Origin: Prevotellaceae bacterium
Lineage (GTDB): Bacteria; Bacteroidota; Bacteroidia; Bacteroidales; Bacteroidaceae
Direction of reading: 5' to 3'
Length of the DNA: 41,329 nt
Assembly (NCBI GenBank): GCA_003150315.1
Contig: QAML01000081.1
Coordinates: 11,420 to 52,748, forward strand
Shown: piece after piece, positions 41,248 to 41,329 of the stretch
How positions within the stretch are numbered: the stretch's first letter is position 1
Layout of the letters: each line of letters begins with the position of its first letter
Translations under genes and position numbers: made by a program
The notes under the pieces: generated by a model
What the model was told of the DNA's origin: nothing
What the model saw: only the letters and a program-made list of their open reading frames with translations
Database searches by the model: none

Positions 41248-41329
41248 TAAGTTATTGAAAATCAGATGTCAATTTTTGCGAAAAATATAAGGCATATATT
41301 TTGAAATAAGTGCCTTGTATTTTAAAATA
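41248..41329 (+). repeat. Intergenic 21-bp-period element, copy E7 (cut by window end)
   Basis: TAAGTTATTG (41248-41257) is followed after 33 nt by AAAAATA, site TAAGGCATA, TATTTTGAAATA, site AGTGCCTTG and a final TATTTTAAAATA that is the last 12 bases of the window. Its variable segment (AAAATCAGATGTCAATTTTT) is close to that of E2. Confidence 0.88.

Noticed and set aside
1..41329. Window as a closed circle because both ends carry the element
   Set aside because: Joining E7 to E1 would give an element with TAAGTT ends on both sides, unlike every complete copy. A repeat-induced contig break explains the ends better.

Overview
The window looks like a chromosomal contig from an anaerobic member of the Bacteroidales. 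The reasons are promoters of the TTTG / TAnnTTTG type in front of many genes, no clear Shine-Dalgarno sequences, a DUF2027-Smr protein, a TPR / beta-propeller / OmpA lipoprotein of PorE type, the ApgM-type mutase next to threonine synthase, and an ornithine transcarbamylase of the N-succinylornithine type. I cannot name the family or genus. I see no tRNA, rRNA, transposase, integrase or CRISPR array.

Layout. 1-5.6 kb: a Smr-domain gene (minus), two tandem RpoD-like sigma factor genes (the first with an in-frame TAG), and an exported FAD-dependent oxidoreductase. 6.0-8.8 kb: an iron/B12-type ABC ATPase overlapping topB. 8.9-14.2 kb: a GH2 glycosidase divergent from a PorE-like lipoprotein with a long Lys/Ala tail. 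14.7-16.5 kb: queA and a Nudix hydrolase. 16.6-20.3 kb: an etfB-etfA-acyl-CoA dehydrogenase operon. 20.9-22.1 kb: a lipoprotein aldose 1-epimerase. 22.1-24.0 kb: an AAA ATPase / DUF4435 pair resembling PARIS-type phage defence, whose promoter is interlocked with that of the next operon. 24.1-26.2 kb: the binding protein and permease of an iron/B12-type ABC importer. 26.7-29.5 kb: apgM-thrC, preceded by an unlisted threonine-rich leader peptide and attenuator. 30.1-31.0 kb: argF'. 31.2-41.0 kb: a tightly packed nine-gene surface polysaccharide operon on the minus strand.

The most striking structure is a dispersed intergenic element of 120-121 bp, called E1-E7 here. Five copies are complete, and one is cut by each end of the window. 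Every copy has a TAAGTTATTG-like end, then after exactly 33 nt a series of 9-bp CAAGGCA/CAAGCCA sites separated by 12-bp TATTTTAAAATA-like palindromes, giving a strict 21-bp period. Individual 9-bp sites occur in either orientation. I do not recognise this as a described family. Two copies flank the interval that separates the ABC ATPase from its likely binding protein and permease. Both window ends fall on the same 12-bp palindrome, so the contig was probably cut by these repeats during assembly.
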